From the NCBI GenBank assembly GCA_023055355.1, contig JALJCS010000001.1:73511381-73575380 (forward strand): a stretch of 64,000 nucleotides of DNA. Reading direction: 5' to 3'. Made by a program: the position numbers and the translations under genes. Positions 60,591-64,000 of this stretch are shown here, one piece after another. The notes below the pieces were generated by a model. That model saw only the letters and a list, made by a program, of their open reading frames with translations, was not told the DNA's origin and did not search any database. The first letter of the stretch is position 1. Each line of letters begins with the position of its first letter. This stretch comes from Agelaius tricolor (taxonomy: Eukaryota; Chordata; Aves; Passeriformes; Icteridae).

Positions 60591-62352
60591 TTACATGGGG
60601 AGAGATAGAATATCAGTAGTTTACATTTGCTGCTTTCTTTAATTTGCATGCTTGGTGTCTGGGTTTTTTTAGGATACCTTAAGGAATTCTTGTTATTTTT
60701 CTACTTAGAGTGAGTCTCCATACCACATATATTTTCCTACATATATATTGGTCATATGAAAATGATTTCACGCCATGTCCTCCTGAAAGATCACCTGACT
60801 TCAAAAATCTGGTGAACAAATCAAAGCCACAAACACAGCTCAGTCAGATATCTGTCAGCTGTATCATCTCCAAACTCAGAACTTGCCCCTCCATGTCAGG
60901 GATCTTGCCAGCATTGAAATAGGTGCTCAAGTGAATATGGCTTAACAGTTTCCAGTCTTGGAAGGTGGTATGCACAAAAAGCAATCTGGGATCTGGCGAA
61001 CACAGCACAATAGTTTTTACAGCAAAATGGGTTATGTAAGGGATGGAAGGCAGAGCTGGATTTCACAAGGCAGTTTTGCAAGTTGATGTTGGTGCCTGTT
61101 CTGATGGAATGGGATTCCTTCACATAGAGAAGAGTCTCCAGATCTTGGTGAGACTTAGCAAGTGAGTTTAGGATCAACACAAGATTAAGCTTTTCAGCAA
61201 GAAGAGTTGATGATGCCACTGAAGCAGTGTGGGGTTTGGTCCTTGGGAATGACTGTGTCATCAGCTGGGGAGATCTCTGGAGAGCCTTAATCCATTCTCA
61301 GGTGACAATTCATGTAAGAAATATTGCAGTGTGAGAGACTAACCAAAGAGATAATTATTGGGGTCTATCTGAGTGTGCTGGTTGTGTTCAGAATGCCAAT
61401 GCAAACATTACCTCTGTGGTAAATGCTAGTTAGAAATCAAAGTTGTGCAGGGTAAAGGAGGAACCAGAATGAAGAGCAGGTGATGAAAATTTGTTCCCAC
61501 TTTCAGCATCTTTATAGATGCCATGACACCTAAGAGTAATTTAGTGGTATTCATGATTATATTAAGTAAATTGTATGATTAAAAAGAGATTCAACATTAT
61601 AAATATATAATCTAATCAGCTACTCAGCATCTCTGTTATCTCTTAAACAGTATTATCATTCCCAGATACATGAAGTTCTTAACAACAAAATGCTTATTGT
61701 TTCTTTGTTAAATTGACATAATACATTGAATATTATAATTGAAAATATATATATCTTGGGTGCTTTGGGAAAAGCATAATATAATCCTCCATAAAGCTTT
61801 ATTTCAGTAATTTAAAAAAGGGGTTTTTTGAGTTTTACTCTTCAGTTTTAAACTGTTTATGGGTATAAGTCATCTGACATCAATGAATATTTACAATTTT
61901 TGATTTGTAAGTTATTGAAAGTAAATTATTAATTTCGAGAGAAAAAAGAAACATTTTTACAATCATTCTTTCCACTCATACTATTACAATTACAACTTTT
62001 TTCCCAAATAATTTAAAATTATTTTTGTCCATGGTACTGGATATGAATGCATATCCAGTAAAAATATGGTTTGCACCCTTGAATGCAGAAAGAAAATAAT
62101 CCAGTGTCATTAGAGAGCCTCTTCTTTTTGCAATAATCCATAAATCTTCTGTATTTGTTTTTCTACCACATGAAATTTTCTATGTGCTCTAAATAGACAC
62201 ATAGTTTCCTTTGGTGAAATGTTTTTTTTTTTCAGTCTCAAGACTTCTCTTCTTTCCTGTTTGATTTGTATTTGTTTATTTACCCAATGATTAGATTTTA
62301 GTGGATTATTTTGCAGCAATTAATGATTCTTTTATTTTTCTGCAGTATGTAT
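60591..62352. other. Unique noncoding DNA with one hairpin
   Basis: No gene is recognised. The 121-codon minus frame at 60896-61261 has no known domain. A perfect hairpin at 62035-62060 is listed separately. Confidence 0.5.
62035..62060. repeat. Perfect 11-bp inverted repeat, 4-nt loop
   Basis: 'tactggatatg' (62035-62045) and 'catatccagta' (62050-62060) are exact reverse complements around 'aatg'. It is not associated with any gene or transposon end that I can see. Confidence 0.88.
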
Positions 62353-62672
62353 CATATGACCATAGAATAGTTTGGGTATGAGGCAACCTTTAAAGGTCAT
62401 TTACTCCAAAATTGCCATGGACAGGGACACCTGCCATTAGATCAAGCTGTTCAGAGGCCCATCTGACCTGACCGTGAGTGTTTCTAGGGATGGGGCATTT
62501 TTCACATTTATCTATTCAACCTATTCCAGTGTTTCATCCTCCTCATTGTAATTTTTTTCCTTTATTTTTAGTCTAATTCTACCCTCTTTTAGTTTAAAAC
62601 CATTAACTGTGTCCTATTGCTACAGACCCTACTGAAAAAAATCTGGCTTCCATAGCTTTTCAAATATCATGG
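62353..62672 (-). mobile_element. CR1 LINE 3' fragment, about 320 bp
   Basis: 'gaccatagaatagtttgggt' begins the antisense 3' end. It is followed by 'caacctttaaaggtcattta', 'catggacagggacacctgcc', 'gtttctagggatggggcatt', 'cctattccagtgtttcatcc' and 'ctaccctcttttagtttaaa', then 'accattaactgtgtcctatt'. The order matches the 3' UTR and last coding part of CR1. It is 5'-truncated near 62672. Confidence 0.93.
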
Positions 62673-64000
62673 TGAGTGGTTTGGCATGAGGGGATGTTTT
62701 CTTAGTTTGCTCTCTGACACTGTATTCATTGTTTTCATTACAGTAAGATGCTGAATTCTAATACTTTATATTTCTGATTTTTAGGAGATTCAAAATAAGC
62801 TTCCATAATGCTACTGTCCTTCTTTTTGTATAGTGGCATCACTACTAATTTAGTCCAATCACATTTTATTGTTTTACTGCCACATCATTCTCCTAATGCA
62901 GTTTAATACATCTGCAGCACGCACATAAATATGCCTGATATTGAATGTTGTGATGCTCTGCCACCCATTCCATGTATACTCCAGTTTCTTCCTTGAAGTC
63001 ATATCTAGCCTTGCTTTTTCACTCTCTGAATATGTTCATTTCTGCATTTAATCTATTCCTCTAGCAAGTTTACTGACTGGAGAAATTTTTCATTTATTCA
63101 TGAAAATACCTTTTTAAACAAGCTATCATACTTACATTGTAAAGGACTTTACAGATAGTAACTAATTAATCAAAGATGTCTCCATGGAACACAAAATAGA
63201 ATTTGAATATCCCAATTTTAGAGAGACAAAACTGGACAGAGAGATTTAGGTGAGCTGCTCAAGGCAACATTGAAAATGAGTCAAAGATTCAGAATGATGA
63301 CAATATTTCACAGGCAACATTTCTTTGTTCAAACATTTGAACACTTTGTTCAACATTTCCTTACTGTGCTTTGATTTCAACCTATGAGAACTTTCTTACA
63401 ATTCATTAGATGTCTCTGAAACATATACAATGATTTTTGTCCTTGTAAAATAATTTTAGCATTGTCAATCTACAGAAATCTAAGCTTTATGCTGTTGGAA
63501 AACACTAATTTGCTGGTCTCCTTTTGAGAATCATAAAAATTATAAACAAGTGTGACAGACCTCATTTTATTGGATTTAAAATATTTGGCATATGTAATAT
63601 CAGCTACATATATTTTCTCTTTTGGAATTCGTGTTTTTGCGCACATAAATTTTGAAGGATGAAAAAATTTAACTAATGTCTTTCACAAAAAAGCCTTCTT
63701 CAAATAAATGTGATAAGTGTGATGTTGCTCAGAACACACATAGGAGTTCAAGATCTGCAAGGGAGGAAAATTTGTCAGTATGTCCATAATATCAACACAT
63801 AATCTTAAAAGCAGTATGTCCCTTCTCTCAGGAACTGCAGCCCTCTTGCTATAGTTAGCTGAACAGTAACTCTTCCTGCCAGTTAGTGAAGAATAAGAGC
63901 ATAGGAATACCTTGCCTAATCCAATATTCTCTCTCTAGAAATGGTCAGCTGAGAAACAGGAAAATACATTAGAGTCTGTCCCCAGAAAGACTTCATTCTG
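62673..64000. other. Unique noncoding DNA with a MIR-like relic
   Basis: No gene is recognised to the end of the window. The only interpretable part is the MIR-like segment at 63125-63290. Confidence 0.55.
63125..63290 (-). mobile_element. Probable MIR/CORE-SINE relic, about 165 bp
   Basis: This is the most complete MIR-like copy here. 'cttacattgtaaaggacttt' with 'acagatagtaactaattaat' matches antisense MIR 'gcgctttacatgtattaact' and 'catttaatcc'. After a gap, 'tatcccaattttagagagac', 'aaaactggacagagagattt' and 'gagctgctcaaggcaacatt' match 'tatccccattttacagatga', 'ggaaactgaggcacagagag' and 'taacttgcccaaggtcacac'. The order and spacing are right, although identity is low. Confidence 0.5.

Overview
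The window reads as nuclear DNA of a bird, most likely a neoavian and possibly a passerine. The main evidence is at least ten relics of the CR1 LINE family. Several keep the typical avian CR1 3' end, seen on the minus strand as a start like 'aatcacagaatcatttagg' followed by 'ggttggaaaagacct'. There are also several LTRs that I recognise from memory as avian endogenous-retrovirus solo LTRs. The DNA is AT-rich and CpG-poor, and open frames are short. I see no bacterial operon, rRNA, tRNA, CRISPR array or phage gene.

I find no protein-coding gene I can defend. The long ATG-started frames fall in LTRs, CR1 relics or microsatellites, or are isolated frames with no recognisable domain. The window is best read as a gene desert or the inside of a very large intron. 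One weak candidate exon lies at 35695-35919. It has a polypyrimidine tract and AG, then a 74-codon open frame encoding a basic segment and a predicted membrane helix, but I cannot name a gene for it.

Layout: 1-23 kb is mostly unique AT-rich DNA with a short CR1 3' end (2.1 kb), three G/T-skewed simple tracts (2.8, 12.4 and 13.9 kb), a pure 145-bp GAAA microsatellite (8.8 kb), and a perfect 14-bp hairpin next to a TA repeat (15.3 kb). From 23 to 34 kb there are CR1 pieces (23.1, 28.6, 32.0 kb), an LTR relic carrying a (GGGAA)8 repeat (25.1 kb) and a nearly full-length solo LTR (33.5-34.0 kb). From 34 to 45 kb is mostly unique DNA. A 1.5-kb CR1 copy covering the reverse-transcriptase part of ORF2 lies at 45.2-46.7 kb. 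From 50 to 63 kb is a dense transposon graveyard: CR1 at 53.7, 55.3, 57.1, 60.4 and 62.4 kb, and LTRs at 50.1, 55.5, 58.2 and 58.8-59.9 kb.

The most unusual signals are mutational rather than genic. A 35-nt inverted copy of one LTR's end plus its flank forms a near-perfect 76-nt hairpin at 59.8 kb, and several perfect short-loop hairpins are scattered elsewhere (9.4, 15.3, 47.7, 62.0 kb). Together they suggest local template-switch (fold-back) events. A CR1 copy with a clean internal deletion (57.1-57.9 kb) and a 65-bp tandem duplication (56.7 kb) also stand out. I found no convincing new biological system. All family calls come from recognising consensus sequences by memory, without a database search.
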